Part shown: positions 1 to 9,489 of the stretch, piece after piece | Numbering within the stretch: position 1 is the first letter of the stretch | Layout of the letters: each line of letters opens with the position of its first letter | Assembly (NCBI GenBank): GCA_010015655.1 | Contig: ML976727.1 | Location: 94,111-158,110, forward strand | DNA from: Bimuria novae-zelandiae CBS 107.79 | Lineage: Eukaryota > Ascomycota > Dothideomycetes > Pleosporales > Didymosphaeriaceae | Length of the DNA: 64,000 bases | Reading direction: 5' to 3' | The notes under the pieces: generated by a model | What the model was told of the DNA's origin: nothing | The model's database searches: none | Seen by the model: only the letters and a program-made list of their open reading frames with translations | Program-made: the position numbers and the translations under genes

Positions 1-560
1 CCCCTCACTGCGGCGATTGATCGGACCAGCGAGCCCATGCCCATCGACTTTCGCCCAATGCTCGCATTTCGAGGCCAATTTTCGCAAAGAGCTCGGAAGA
101 GCCTCGCATGGTCGCGAATTGGCAGTCCGAAGCGCGCGATTGGGTGGTTTGCTCGCCAGCGCGGGGCACCTTGGCCTATTGTGGAGTGCCAGAAGCGACG
201 GGAGCCGCTCGAGATCCGCTGCGGAGGGCATTTCCAGATTTGGGGGCGCAATACGGAACCGCAGCCACGGGCGGACTATTGCGTCGGTTGCTAAGCCATC
301 GCGAGGACCTTGGAAGGGCGAGGACTAGATAGGCAGAGTATGGAAGTGGTACGCAGGTAGGTAAAGAATCTATGGGATTTGTAGACTAGGCACAAGACTA
401 GATATAGGAAAGAGAGCACCCTGATGGTAGCTAGGTATAATAGGAAAGAACGCCCAGAACATTCCTGTCCACCAGTGTGCCCGATGCAAGTGGTAATTCG
501 TAACGCGATCTCGCCAACTCGACGGATAGGAATGGAACCTTGTCCACTCAGGCACCCACG
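1..560. other. No gene recognised
   Basis: Several overlapping short open frames lie on the + strand before position 335, in all three frames. None has a recognisable motif, signal peptide or splice structure. The reverse strand gives no better reading. The stretch may be the flank or untranslated region of a gene lying to the left of the window. The last 200 bases are the 3' flank of the AhpC/TSA-like gene. Confidence 0.4.
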
Positions 561-1706
561 CTAAGGCTCCTCCGCGACCTTCTCTGGCGTCTTGCTCCCC
601 TCCTTGTCCTTCACGCCCTTACTCTTTCTCCTGCCCCTGCCCCAGCTGTTGCTTCTGTTCCTCCCGTGCTCCTTCAGTGTCTTGATCCCATGGCTCCATC
701 GCTTTCTCAACGGACTCTCCTTGGTTCCTAGCCCCAGCAGTTGTCTCACCTCGGACACCTCGGCGTGATCTCTTGTATGCCGCATGCGATGCGCCCACAC
801 GCACTTCCCGTGGTCGAACAGGAACTCGCCGCCAACCTGCTTGAGATCTCCGCCCTTGAGCGCGTTGCTGCCCGTCTTCAAGCCTTGTACGATGGATTGC
901 ACCGTGGTGAAGAGCATATTCGATTGGAAGTATTCCGGTTTCTTGCCCAGGTCGAGCGTGCGCGTCATGTTGAGGAGATCGTACAGTTTGCGCGTCGGGT
1001 CTGCGTAGATGGGGAACGGACAGTTGGTGGTCTGAGTGTACATTTCGATGAGTTCCGGCCGTCCACATCCAATTACGGTGATAAACGTCGGTTCGGGGAG
1101 CGTGAGGAGCGATTCGGGTGTTATGGAGGCGGACAGCTCGCGGAGGTACTCTTGGCAATTTCCACAGAAGAAGTGCCGAATGAAGATGATGAGCTGACGT
1201 GGTGCTACGCCTTCGCCTTGATATAGGTCTTTGAAGGGACGCGACTGGCCGCTGGCATCAAGGACGACGAGGGTTTCGACTCGCTTTATGTCCTTCTCAG
1301 TGGGTATCTCGTCGTTCACTTCGACGCTGCCTTCAAAGTCCAGCTCGGGATTCTCTAGCACGGGCGTGGCGCTCGAAGGAGAGAAGGGAGGCGTCGTGGG
1401 TGCGTCGGCAGCGGTAGGAGACCTGACCGTCGCGCCCAGGCTGAGGGTCGCGTCGGTCGAGTTGCGCGGCTTCGCATCGTGCATAGGGGAGAGGTTCGGG
1501 TCGAGGGAGAGGGACGTGTTGCGTTTGTGCGTGTGGCCATTTCCATTGCTGGTGGGCGCAAGCTTTGGATCCAGCGAGAGGGATGGCTTTTGCGAAGGAA
1601 GGGCGTCGGTTGCTCGAGCGTGTTCCGGGTCCGTTTCCAGTGTGGCAATCTCGCCTCCTGTCGTCGCAGTGGGATTAGTCAACGAAGCAATCGCCGACGT
1701 CTCCAT
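561..1706 (-). CDS. AhpC/TSA-type thioredoxin-fold (peroxiredoxin-like 2) protein
   Basis: Intronless 381-residue frame with an ATG at 1706 and TAG at 561. Residues 1-140 are low complexity (Ser/Thr/Pro-rich), with SLSLDP occurring near residues 42 and 65. From about 143 to 300 the protein reads as the AhpC/TSA_2 (PRXL2/AAED1-like) thioredoxin fold: beta-rich QLIIFIRHFFCGNCQEYL has a C-x-x-C at Cys181/Cys184, followed by TFITVIGCGRPELIEMY and a CPFPIYADPTRKLYDLL segment. The C-terminal 70 residues are basic (RGRRKSKGVKDK) and could be a localisation or interaction tail. Known members are redox-active or antioxidant-like proteins, often of undefined substrate. The N-terminal extension makes this copy longer than animal members, which is usual in filamentous fungi. 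The fold assignment is firm and the precise function is not. Confidence 0.85.
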   Translation of the reverse strand: METSAIASLTNPTATTGGEIATLETDPEHARATDALPSQKPSLSLDPKLAPTSNGNGHTHKRNTSLSLDPNLSPMHDAKPRNSTDATLSLGATVRSPTAADAPTTPPFSPSSATPVLENPELDFEGSVEVNDEIPTEKDIKRVETLVVLDASGQSRPFKDLYQGEGVAPRQLIIFIRHFFCGNCQEYLRELSASITPESLLTLPEPTFITVIGCGRPELIEMYTQTTNCPFPIYADPTRKLYDLLNMTRTLDLGKKPEYFQSNMLFTTVQSIVQGLKTGSNALKGGDLKQVGGEFLFDHGKCVWAHRMRHTRDHAEVSEVRQLLGLGTKESPLRKRWSHGIKTLKEHGRNRSNSWGRGRRKSKGVKDKEGSKTPEKVAEEP

Positions 1707-1927
1707 GTTTGGGTGTTGTGTGAAAAGGCTGCGCCGTCTGCGCGTGTGTCTTCACTGTTCTCAGCTGCTCGTATTCGGGGCTGGAAAGGTCGAAGTGGCC
1801 GTAGTCAGCGACCCCGAGTAAGAGCGGTGAAGACAGGATTCAGATTTGCTGGCGGGAAACGTTGTGAGGGGCGCTTGGAGAGACAAGAATTGCAGTAGAC
1901 GTGACAGAGTTGGATTAGGCGCCGCGA
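1707..1927. promoter_or_regulatory. Upstream region of the AhpC/TSA-like gene, abutting a transposon
   Basis: About 220 bases lie between the ATG at 1706 and the TA target duplication of the adjacent transposon at 1928. The transposon therefore sits just beyond the likely promoter. I see no canonical TATA box. Confidence 0.35.
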
Positions 1928-1929
1928 TA

Positions 1930-1974
1930 AGCTCGGCCATATACTTTTCGGCCACGTATACTTCTCGGCCACCC
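1930..1974 (+). repeat. Left terminal inverted repeat of the pogo-like element
   Basis: Begins AGCTCGGCCATATACTTTTC and matches the reverse complement of 3743-3787. The first four bases, AGCT, are shared with the ends of the related element at 31700-33489. Confidence 0.85.
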
Positions 1975-2024
1975 TAACTAAGATAGCCACACTATTTTGA
2001 ATCGCGATTTTTCAACGACAACAA

Positions 2025-3685
2025 TTATATTTGCCACTTAGTACACATAGACTTAAGAGTAAGCGCTGCTGCTGCTGCTGCTGCTGCTGCCTTTTGAGCT
2101 TCTTTCTCTAGCGAAGTGCTTTTCTGTTGAGCCTGTAGAGCAGTTGCGCGATCAATCGCAGCCTTAATACTCTCAACGTTGCTAAAGCGTTCATTTGGAT
2201 TGACCTGAACTCGCTTTCTTACGCGGGTAACCCTAGTACTATCTAATTGATATTTAAGTCGTTGATTCTCAGCCTCAAGCTGAGCTGCCCTGGTGTTGGC
2301 TTCTGCAATAGCTTTGCCTGCTTTGCCAAGCACTAAGCGGGTGCTTCGTGAGAGAGATTCTGACAGTAGAAGTTGCTGCTGAGCCTTATATAGGGCCTGT
2401 GAGCTTCGTGGGGTGTTAAAGACTTGATCTAATCGATCTGATGTTTGATAAGCTGCGGGAGGAGTAACTGGTCGGCCAGTTACTTGGGATGACAGTAGTA
2501 CAAGGCCTGGGTTGTATGGGCAGAGTCCAGAAGCCCGCCAGCTAGCTCGTATAACACGCTCTAATAGCGCTTCTTCCCTTGCCTTGTTGTATGATACAAC
2601 AAAACGCTCTTTCTTAATTGGGGCTGCGTCATCAAGTGCAGAGAGAGCTCGGATCTCATTGCGATAGCGTGTCTTGAGTACAGAGAAAGGAGCAAGATCT
2701 AGAGGCTGTAGCAGGTGTGAGGCGTGCGCTGGGAGGTATAGTAGGTGGATCTTGTTGACCTTGCAGAGCCACATGAAGTCAATTGGTGTGTGCGAGCCAT
2801 GGCCATCAAGAATGAGCAGACGATAGCCGCCAGAGGATGGTGAAGTATTTGGTATAAAAATACGCTGTAACCATTCATNNNNNNNNNNNNNNNNNNNNNN
2901 NNNNNNNNNNNNNNNNNNNNNNNNNNNNNNNNNNNNNNNNNNNNNNNNNNNNNNNNNNNNNNNNNNNNNNNNNNNNNNNNNNNNNNNNNNNNNNNNNNNN
3001 NNNNNNNNNNNNNNNNNNNNNNNNNNNNNNNNNNNNNNNNNNNNNNNNNNNNNNNNNNNNNNNNNNNNNNNNNNNNNNNNNNNNNNNNNNNNNNNNNNNN
3101 NNNNNNNNNNNNNNNNNNNNNNNNNNNNNNNNNNNNNNNNNNNNNNNNNNNNNNNNNNNNNNNNNNNNNNNNNNNNNNNNNNNNNNNNNNNNNNNNNNNN
3201 NNNNNNNNNNNNNNNNNNNNNNNTTGTATCCCTAGCTCTATTCTTGTCCGCTCAAAAAGCACAAGAAAGGCCTTTATAGTGTCGTAGTTGGCTGCTGTAG
3301 TTCGTGCGCTCTCAATCGTTCGGCCGACTATAGATGCGACGCGTGGGTTGCGGGCGATGAAATGGGGTATCCATAGTTGCCCAAGAGGCTCGTAGTCCCC
3401 GTTCATGCGGAGGAGCCGGGTGGCCATTTCTCGTACACGAGGATGGGAGGGAGGCTGTGCGCGTGCGTCCTCATCGAGTATCCAATCTACTAGAAAGGCC
3501 TCTTGTTCTGGAGTCAATCGCTGCTGTTGGTGATGAGCTATCGCGTGAGGTCGGCGGCCATTGATGCGCTCTTGAAGTGATGATCGGGGAACACCGTACG
3601 CCTTAGCAGCTTGTCGCTGGCTTTTAAAAACACCAGCATTAAGATCGCGGATAGCATTAGCAAAAGCAACCTCACGAGGATCCAT
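2025..3685 (-). CDS. pogo/Fot-like DDE transposase (interrupted by assembly gap)
   Basis: The N-terminal part starts at the ATG at 3685. It carries a Psq/CENP-B-type helix-turn-helix around residues 15-60 (KSQRQAAKAYGVPRSSLQER) and a second DNA-binding segment reaching IELGIQ before the gap. After the gap the frame resumes as EWLQRIFIP. It then shows the second catalytic aspartate in LLILDGHGSH, the motif YLPAHASHLLQPLDLAPFS with the third acidic residue, a coiled-coil tail, and an alanine run encoded by a GCT repeat near 2064-2090. The two halves are out of phase through the 345 N, so the true gap is not a multiple of three of that size. The first catalytic Asp (NMDET in the related copy) lies in the missing sequence. 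It could be an intact transposase once the gap is filled. Confidence 0.85.
2879..3223. other. Assembly gap (345 N)
   Basis: A run of N inside the transposase gene. By comparison with the related element at 31700-33489, about 285-290 bases would be expected between the flanking conserved codons, so the gap size is probably an estimate. Confidence 0.99.
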
Positions 3686-3742
3686 TTTGAGTATGTGGCG
3701 TTGAAGTATAGAGCGTCAAAAATAGAGTAACGCGTTGTGGTG

Positions 3743-3787
3743 GGGTGGCCGAGAAGTATATGTGGCCGAAAAGCATATAGCCGAGCT
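3743..3787 (-). repeat. Right terminal inverted repeat of the pogo-like element
   Basis: Inverted copy of 1930-1974. It ends in AGCT, followed by the TA target duplication at 3788-3789. Confidence 0.85.
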
Positions 3788-3789
3788 TA

Positions 3790-4416
3790 CATATAAAAGA
3801 GCGTGCGACCGACGAGTTTCAAGATGTCCTGGACGCAGGGACCGGCGCCGACGTCAGTGGCGCATCCCCATCCGAAGCCCTGTCCCGTTCGTTTGTTCCT
3901 GAATCCTGATGTGTCCCTTGCCTGATTGGCCTCCGGTTTCTCTTGCGCCCTGTCGCATGTTCACATTTTCTGCTGTGGACAAACCATCTCGGCGTACGTA
4001 GTACCTCGGATGTTGGTCCTCTGGCGTGCTAGACATGTTCTAGTAAACGTGATGTTTGTATGCTCCAGCTGTGTCTCAGCTCGGAACACGCCGCGACTGG
4101 GGCTGGCTTTGGGTAAGCTAGGCCGAGTTGAGTTTAGCTGGTTCGGGTTTCGCCATGTTCATTTCAGTGTGCCTATGCTTAATTACCATTTTGCCTGCTA
4201 TTGATCTTCCTATTGCTTCTCCATCCGTCGCGCTCTGGAGGACAGCATCAATGGTCGGCCAGTGTAACCCACATCCTGGGTTCACTCGAGACACCGGAAG
4301 TCATCCAATCAATGTCTACATTGTGGGCATCTAACTGTCTGCCCGGGCGACTGCAGCCAGCTATCCTTTGTGCATGAGCTTTTCACACGCTTGTCCTCTG
4401 TTCGCAGCATGGCGAT
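3790..4416. other. Intergenic, no gene recognised
   Basis: Short frames only, without family motifs. This is the region between the transposon and the 3' end of the SET-domain gene. Confidence 0.4.
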
Positions 4417-5622
4417 TCAAATGTCTTCCTGAGCAGCACCGGCATCCTGCGCCTTCTCCTTCGCCGCCTGCTCCTCCACCGCCTTCTTCTCCTTGTACTT
4501 ACGGTTCAACCGTTTGAGGATGCCCTTGTACTTGTCGTAATCCGGCGAGTCCTCCCCCTGACAGTCGCGCTTGATGCGAAGGGCGTTGGCTGCCATATCA
4601 CGGCCGTGGGCAAAATCTCCTGCGACCTCGCAGGCCATAGCAAGGTCAACGTAGCTGCCATCTATTAGTCACAGAACAGGAAAAGGTATGAGTGCGAGTG
4701 CACTCACATGCCCGCCAGTCTCATCGAGTAGTCCCCGATCTCCATGTGCAGCACCGCCAGCTCAAGCAGCTGCTTCACGAACTCCGGTTCCTTCACGCCC
4801 AATTCCAAGTTCGGACCTCGCAGGTAGCTAGTCATGTGATCCAACTCCTTGATACGGTACCTCCGCGCAATGCTCTGCCTTGCGAAGCCCTCGGGATCAT
4901 CCTCTTCACTTGTGCATACCAGGCAATCGCAAGTAAAGCCGTAATGCTTGAGTTCCCAGGCCCGCAACGTCTTCTCATGCGTCATGTCGCAGTATGAAAG
5001 TGTGATCTCGTCTCCCTTCTTCACGTCATGGATGATGTGGATCGTCTCTTGCTGGATGTTACTGTTCCAATTGAAGCTCGCATTCGGACTGCAGCTGTGG
5101 TTGAAGCGACTTGCGTGGGGAAAGATGGCGCAGCCTTTACCCTGCTCCATGCAATTGTTCTGGAAGATGCTCAACAGAGACGGCTCTTTGGCTACGCGGG
5201 CGTCGTGCTGCTCCTTGATTCGCAGGACCTCGCGACCTTTCTACGCGACAGACTTGACATCAGCGGTTTGCTTTTTAAGGGAAGACAAACAAGTGTGCGG
5301 AGTCAATGAACACACATACCACGCTTTCGTGGATCTGGCTCGGCCACGTCTTCGGATCTTGACCGTTGGCGGAAGCCAGACTCCAGTACAACTCCTTCTC
5401 CTCGGCTGACATCTTCTCGAAAGCCTCTTCGATGTCGGCTTTGAGATAGTCTCCATTCAAAAGGGAGAGAATAGGACGATCGCTGAGGATGCGTGTGCCT
5501 CGTTTCAGATCCTTGAGGGCAAAGCAGCCGTAACCCTTGCCCGTGACAGCCCGGATCTCGTAGAATTCATTGTCTGAATCGGTGGGGTCATTAAGGTAAA
5601 TTCGTCGAGGATACAGCCACAT
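4417..5622 (-). CDS. SET-domain protein (putative lysine methyltransferase)
   Basis: Three-exon model on the minus strand: 5622-5320, 5240-4708 and 4654-4417, about 357 residues. The introns are 79 bp (GTATGT..TAG) and 53 bp (GTGAGT..CAG), and both join in phase. The split SET domain begins FYEIRAVTGKGYGCFALKDL. It contains RFNHSCSPNA (the NHSC knot that binds cofactor and substrate) and GDEITLSYCD, then a Cys-rich post-SET motif TCDCLVC. A helical C-terminal part follows, ending in a Lys/Glu-rich coil. No MYND finger is visible, so it resembles SMYD-like fungal SET proteins lacking MYND. The 5' end is uncertain. The frame is open upstream to 5658 without an ATG, and an ATG at 5821 could join through an intron (GTTGAG..GTAG), adding about 45 residues. 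The likely reaction is lysine methylation of an unknown target. Confidence 0.8.
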
Positions 5623-5822
5623 CGGTAGCCTTCCGAAAACAGTTGGCCGTTCGGCCACCTACCCCGGCGATGATCACCTTACCTGGGGCTTTGGGTAGGA
5701 CGTCCGAGGCGGGCGTGTGCTCAACCGCGTCCCACCGAGCAGCTTCAGCCGTCGTGGAGGTGGGAAGCAGAGGCAGCACATTGATGAGACTAGTCTTCAG
5801 GCCTTCGAAAGGTCCTGCCATG

Positions 5823-6086
5823 TTGACGCTCAGGTCGGCGGCCGCGGCAGCGGTCGAGAGTGTAGTACTGCAGGGAGGTAGGAATGAACGGTGACTCTGT
5901 TAAGTTGGCCTATTCGCAGAAGATTCTTGGATTGAGATATTTACAAGTGCGCGCCCGAAGCGATAAGCGGTACTGTGACGGAGGGAAGCAAACGGACGTG
6001 CTTGCCCTCTTTGTAAAACCCAGACAAACCTCGTCACTGTCGCAACGCCGCACTCTCACTATCCACCCACCTCAACCACAAACACA
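5823..6086. promoter_or_regulatory. Spacer between SET gene and carboxylesterase
   Basis: Short gap between two genes on the same (minus) strand. It must hold the terminator of the carboxylesterase and the promoter of the SET gene. I see no canonical TATA box. Confidence 0.3.
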
Positions 6087-7938
6087 TTATCGTCCGTAAG
6101 TAGGGAAGTTGTTGGCGTTGATGAGTTGAATCCCCTCCTGACGGTACGTATCCGCCTCCGCATAGCTCGTCACATTTGCATCGAACACGAAGTCCCGCGG
6201 GTTGTTCACGTCATACACCGGCCAATTCTCTTCAGTACCGTTCCAAGCCGCACTCTTTTTCCATGAGTTTGGATCCTGGTCGTGGAAAAAGCTGACCCAG
6301 CTGCTGTCCATCAGCTTCGCAAGGTTGATGTAGTTCTGGCCCTTGCCCGTAAAGGGTGGCGTCGCAGCCGGAATGTAGCCACTACCTTGGATGTTGTTGA
6401 ACACGAATGCGACATCTTGAAAATGCGTCACGCCCACTTCTGGCGGAATTCCAGCTGGGATAGCATTGAAGCGGAAGCAATACGCCGACAGCTTAGCAGC
6501 AGCCCAGGTCTCGCACGTCTTTCTGCGGTTGGCAATGAAGTACCAGTCACCCCAGTAAGAGGCGGAACGTCGGAACTGTGACCCATAGGGAGGTCCTGGA
6601 CGAGCGTCTCCCAGGTTAGCAATGACATTGACCGACGGGTCATCGGGATAGGCCTCGAGGAGCTGGTCGGCGAGCGCATCGGAGACCGGGGCGTTGGATT
6701 GTATGGCTGCACGGAAGTCTGCTGTGGTGTTGATGCCCCTAGGACTGAACGCGGAGCCTTCGTCGGAGGTGGCGCCTTCGATGATCGGGACTTTGACGTA
6801 GCGGCCGTCTGCGAGTTGCCTAGAGCCATAGTCGGCAATGAAGTCGTCGTCTTTGAAAGGCCGAAACTGAGCCAATGTTCTGTTGTATGACGCGCTGCTG
6901 GTCGAATTGATGGCCGCGTTCAGCTGGCCTTCCGACAACCCACGAAGGCACTCAACTGTACTGCAGCTGGTCCGAGCAAGAAGCTCATTATACATGGGTG
7001 CATTGTCAAGCGAGGAATTGAGCCTTGAGTAGAAAATCGGATTTCCACTCTGCATTGCGGCGCCGCGGAACAGCTTGTCGTCGCGTCCGTTATAAGCAGT
7101 AATGTGGAACCCCACAGATGCAGCTCCGGCACTCTCGCCCCAGATGGTCACCTTCTTTTTGTCACCTTGTCACTGTCAACAAATGTTTCATCGATTCAGA
7201 GTAGGGCAAAATCACCTCCAAAAGCCTTGATATTTTCCTGCACCCAGTGTAACGCCAGTCGCTGGTCTCTGAGACCGACGTTCGTGCTGCCTTCATCTAA
7301 AAGCTCTTGGGATCCGCTCAAGAATCCAAATGCACTCAGACGATAATTGATGGTCACACCAATGATAGGTTTCCCAATTTCAACCGAGTTTTGAACCATG
7401 TAGGAGAGGTTGTATCGTTGATCAACACCAGACCCTTGATAGAAGCCTCCGCCGTGAATCCAAAAAGCCACAGGCAATGCCTGATGTTCGTATCCAGCAG
7501 GCCGAACGACATTGAGATATAGGCAGTCCTCGGAAACGGGGTAGTTCCACTGGTCGGACCCGTATCCTTAAAAAAATAAAATCAGTGCGAGACACATTGT
7601 CAGGGTCGTATTTACATACCGTAGCACTACAGAATTGAGTCAGTGCGAGAAGCTCTGGTAGGGTTGAATTTACATACCGCTGGGGAGTACTTGGTGGCTT
7701 GTTTTGGTTTCTTCCAGCTCTCATTCAAGCTCACCGGAGGTTTGAACCTCAGATCGCCGACAGGGGGCTGCGCGTATGGAATTCCCAGAAAGAAGTCTTG
7801 GTTGTATTGCGACGAGTGCACACCAACATACGTTCCATTCTTTGCTTTGGCAATCGGGGTGCGGGAACCGGAAGCGACGGGCGAAGCGTTGGTGAGACCA
7901 ACTAAGAGGCCGAAGACCAATGCTGAGATGCACAGCAT
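6087..7938 (-). CDS. Secreted type-B carboxylesterase/lipase
   Basis: Four-exon model: 7938-7678, 7626-7620, 7566-7216 and 7165-6087, giving 565 residues. The N-terminus MLCISALVFGLLVGLTNA is a signal peptide, which supports the ATG at 7938 over an in-frame upstream codon. Family landmarks occur in order: LGIPYAQPPVGDLRF, SEDCLYLNV, the oxyanion-hole HGGGF near 127-131, the nucleophile elbow GESAGA with Ser near 218, the acidic residue in ATSDEGSAF, and the His region GVTHFQDVAF. Length is normal for alpha/beta-hydrolase carboxylesterases (about 550). The second exon is only 7 nt and encodes CY plus one base. Its cysteine matches the conserved residue that pairs with the Cys of SEDC in Candida rugosa lipase. 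Substrate is unknown; ester hydrolysis outside the cell is expected. Confidence 0.88.
7567..7677 (-). other. Twin introns around a 7-nt microexon
   Basis: Intron 7677-7627 (51 bp), microexon 7626-7620 (TGCTACG) and intron 7619-7567 (53 bp). Both introns begin GTATGTAAAT and share TCTCGCACTGA around the branch point; about 30 of their first 38 bases agree. Skipping the microexon breaks the frame, and retaining the first intron hits a TAG, so the microexon is needed for an intact esterase. Confidence 0.75.
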
Positions 7939-7967
7939 GTTGATGTCTGGAGAACGAAGCTCAGAGA

Positions 7968-8019
7968 AAAAGCTTGACGGTCCAAGGCCTAGGAAAAGCT
8001 TGACAGTCCAAGGCCTAGG
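7968..8019. repeat. Two tandem 26-bp repeats upstream of the carboxylesterase
   Basis: Copies at 7968-7993 and 7994-8019 differ at one base. Each contains AAGCTTGAC and the palindrome AGGCCT. They lie 30-82 bp upstream of the esterase ATG, in its promoter or 5' leader. Confidence 0.9.
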
Positions 8020-8331
8020 ATCCGCGCGCCTACATATACCTTCGCACCTCCTCATCGGAGCGGTCCTCCTCCGCAGCGTGACCGAGGTACATTAGGTGTC
8101 CCTTGCAGTAATGACGAGGCCTTGCTTTCACCTAACCAAATATCTTGTAGAACGTCGGCGCTCGCTGCTTTGGTAACCATGGCCCGATCCATTGACTACC
8201 TGTTGTGGGTGTTAAAAACCGTCGCCACGGCTACTAGCTAAGAGGTGGGGCCCGGAACCCATGAAACAGTTTTATTGCCGTAAAATCGATGATCCTACTT
8301 TGCCAGACAGATCTGTTACCTACCGTATGTA

Positions 8332-8547
8332 CAGTCACTAGCGATTGCGGCTTCACCCTTACAGGCAGCAACACCAACTCAGGCCGATGTGCCAGCAAGG
8401 GTCCAGCCCACTTTTTGTTAATAGCTAACTAGTGAAACTGTCTGTTTAGCGTTCCACAGTTAGCGCTAACCCATTTACGGAAGGTGAGGCTAAGCAGCAC
8501 ATGTTGCAGCCGGTGTAATGGGGTGAAGCCGCAATCGCTAGCGACTA
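8332..8547. mobile_element. Candidate MITE/foldback repeat flanked by TA
   Basis: Arms near 8332-8358 and 8521-8547 are inverted copies sharing CTAGCGATTGCGGCTTCACC. TA dinucleotides abut both ends (8330-8331 and 8548-8549). The 216-bp interior is non-coding. Size and TA flanks suit a non-autonomous Tc1/mariner-type element, but no second copy is present here to confirm mobility. Confidence 0.45.
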
Positions 8548-8549
8548 TA

Positions 8550-9480
8550 CCTATAGTATATTGCAACCGCCAGCTTCCCGTGTTCGCTGCTTCAACGAGC
8601 TCACGATTCCTCGCAGCAGGGACGGGGCCACGCTCACTCTCAGAAGATTTTCGCACGACAGAGTTCGCGGGTCCAGCAGGGCGACTGGGCCGTAGTTTAC
8701 TGGTAGTTTGGAGCCCCAGAGATGCACTGCCTTGGGCAGGCATTCTCCAGATTCCGATATTCTGCCGCGGTGCGTGCATTACGTCCCTAGTGCATGTCCA
8801 GGTTGTCCCGTGCGGGGTTGGATTGCAGGGAGCATCCCAGGTGCTCTGATTCGGCAGTTGAGGACGGACGAAAAATGCTGTGAATGCCTAGGAACATGGC
8901 TGTATTTCCCAGAGATGACAGGTCTGCTATCCGTGACGATTCCCAATGCGACGAAAGCTACGAGGCTTTGCGAGGCTCTGCGATCCATGCGGCGAAAATG
9001 ATGCAATCCTTTTTGCGCACGTGGCGATGAGGCTCGTGGTGCAGTAGTCCCATGGGGTTAGTGGCCGATGCGGCATAAGCTTGCTGAAAATCTTGCCTCC
9101 CATTGTCCCGGTTTTCGGCGTCTAGGCATCCGCCCATCAGCCTCGTACTTCAACGATCGCACACGCTGTTGCGCCACATGAAATTCAACCAAAATGCTGG
9201 CGATGTGGTAGCGAGGCATTCGAGAACCGCTCTATAGGTACCTAACGTAGGCTCGCAAGCACGTGAATACTAATCAAGACTGAGAGGTAAATACAGCGGG
9301 TGTGTTACCCCCGGATATCCCTCGCACTGGCAACCCCGTCCGCTCACGGACCACCTTCTGTAGGCCAATCGGATGGTAGCTCCGATTCTGCATGAACACC
9401 AAGGTGGATGAGATTTGTACGTAGATTTGTATAGAGACTTCATTTTTGACGGTCTTAGTATAGAACTACTTAATACTTGA
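8550..9480. other. Intergenic, no gene recognised
   Basis: Only short frames without motifs, of ordinary composition. Composition begins to change towards AT-rich, RIP-like sequence after about 9730. Confidence 0.4.
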
Positions 9481-9489
9481 GCTTGCAGT

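Larger units (their letters stand above)
1928..3789 (-). mobile_element. Tc1/mariner (pogo/Fot-like) DNA transposon with TA target duplication
   Basis: The element spans 1930-3787 and is flanked by TA at 1928-1929 and 3788-3789. Its terminal inverted repeats (1930-1974 and 3743-3787) match over about 45 bp with few mismatches. Each end contains three copies of a TCGGCCA motif spaced about 15-17 bp apart, probably transposase binding sites. It encodes one transposase on the minus strand. Base composition is ordinary and there is little RIP-like decay, unlike the related element at 31700-33489, so this copy looks younger. An assembly gap of 345 N lies in the middle of the transposase gene. Confidence 0.9.

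Noticed and set aside
1..335. Overlapping + strand frames of 74-103 codons at the left edge
   Set aside because: They overlap in all frames, have no motif and look like chance frames in GC-rich sequence.
741..1821. Long + strand frames opposite the AhpC/TSA-like gene
   Set aside because: They are antisense shadows of a clear minus-strand coding sequence.
5036..5658. Start of the SET protein at 5658
   Set aside because: The codon there is GTG, not ATG; it is not a plausible eukaryotic start.
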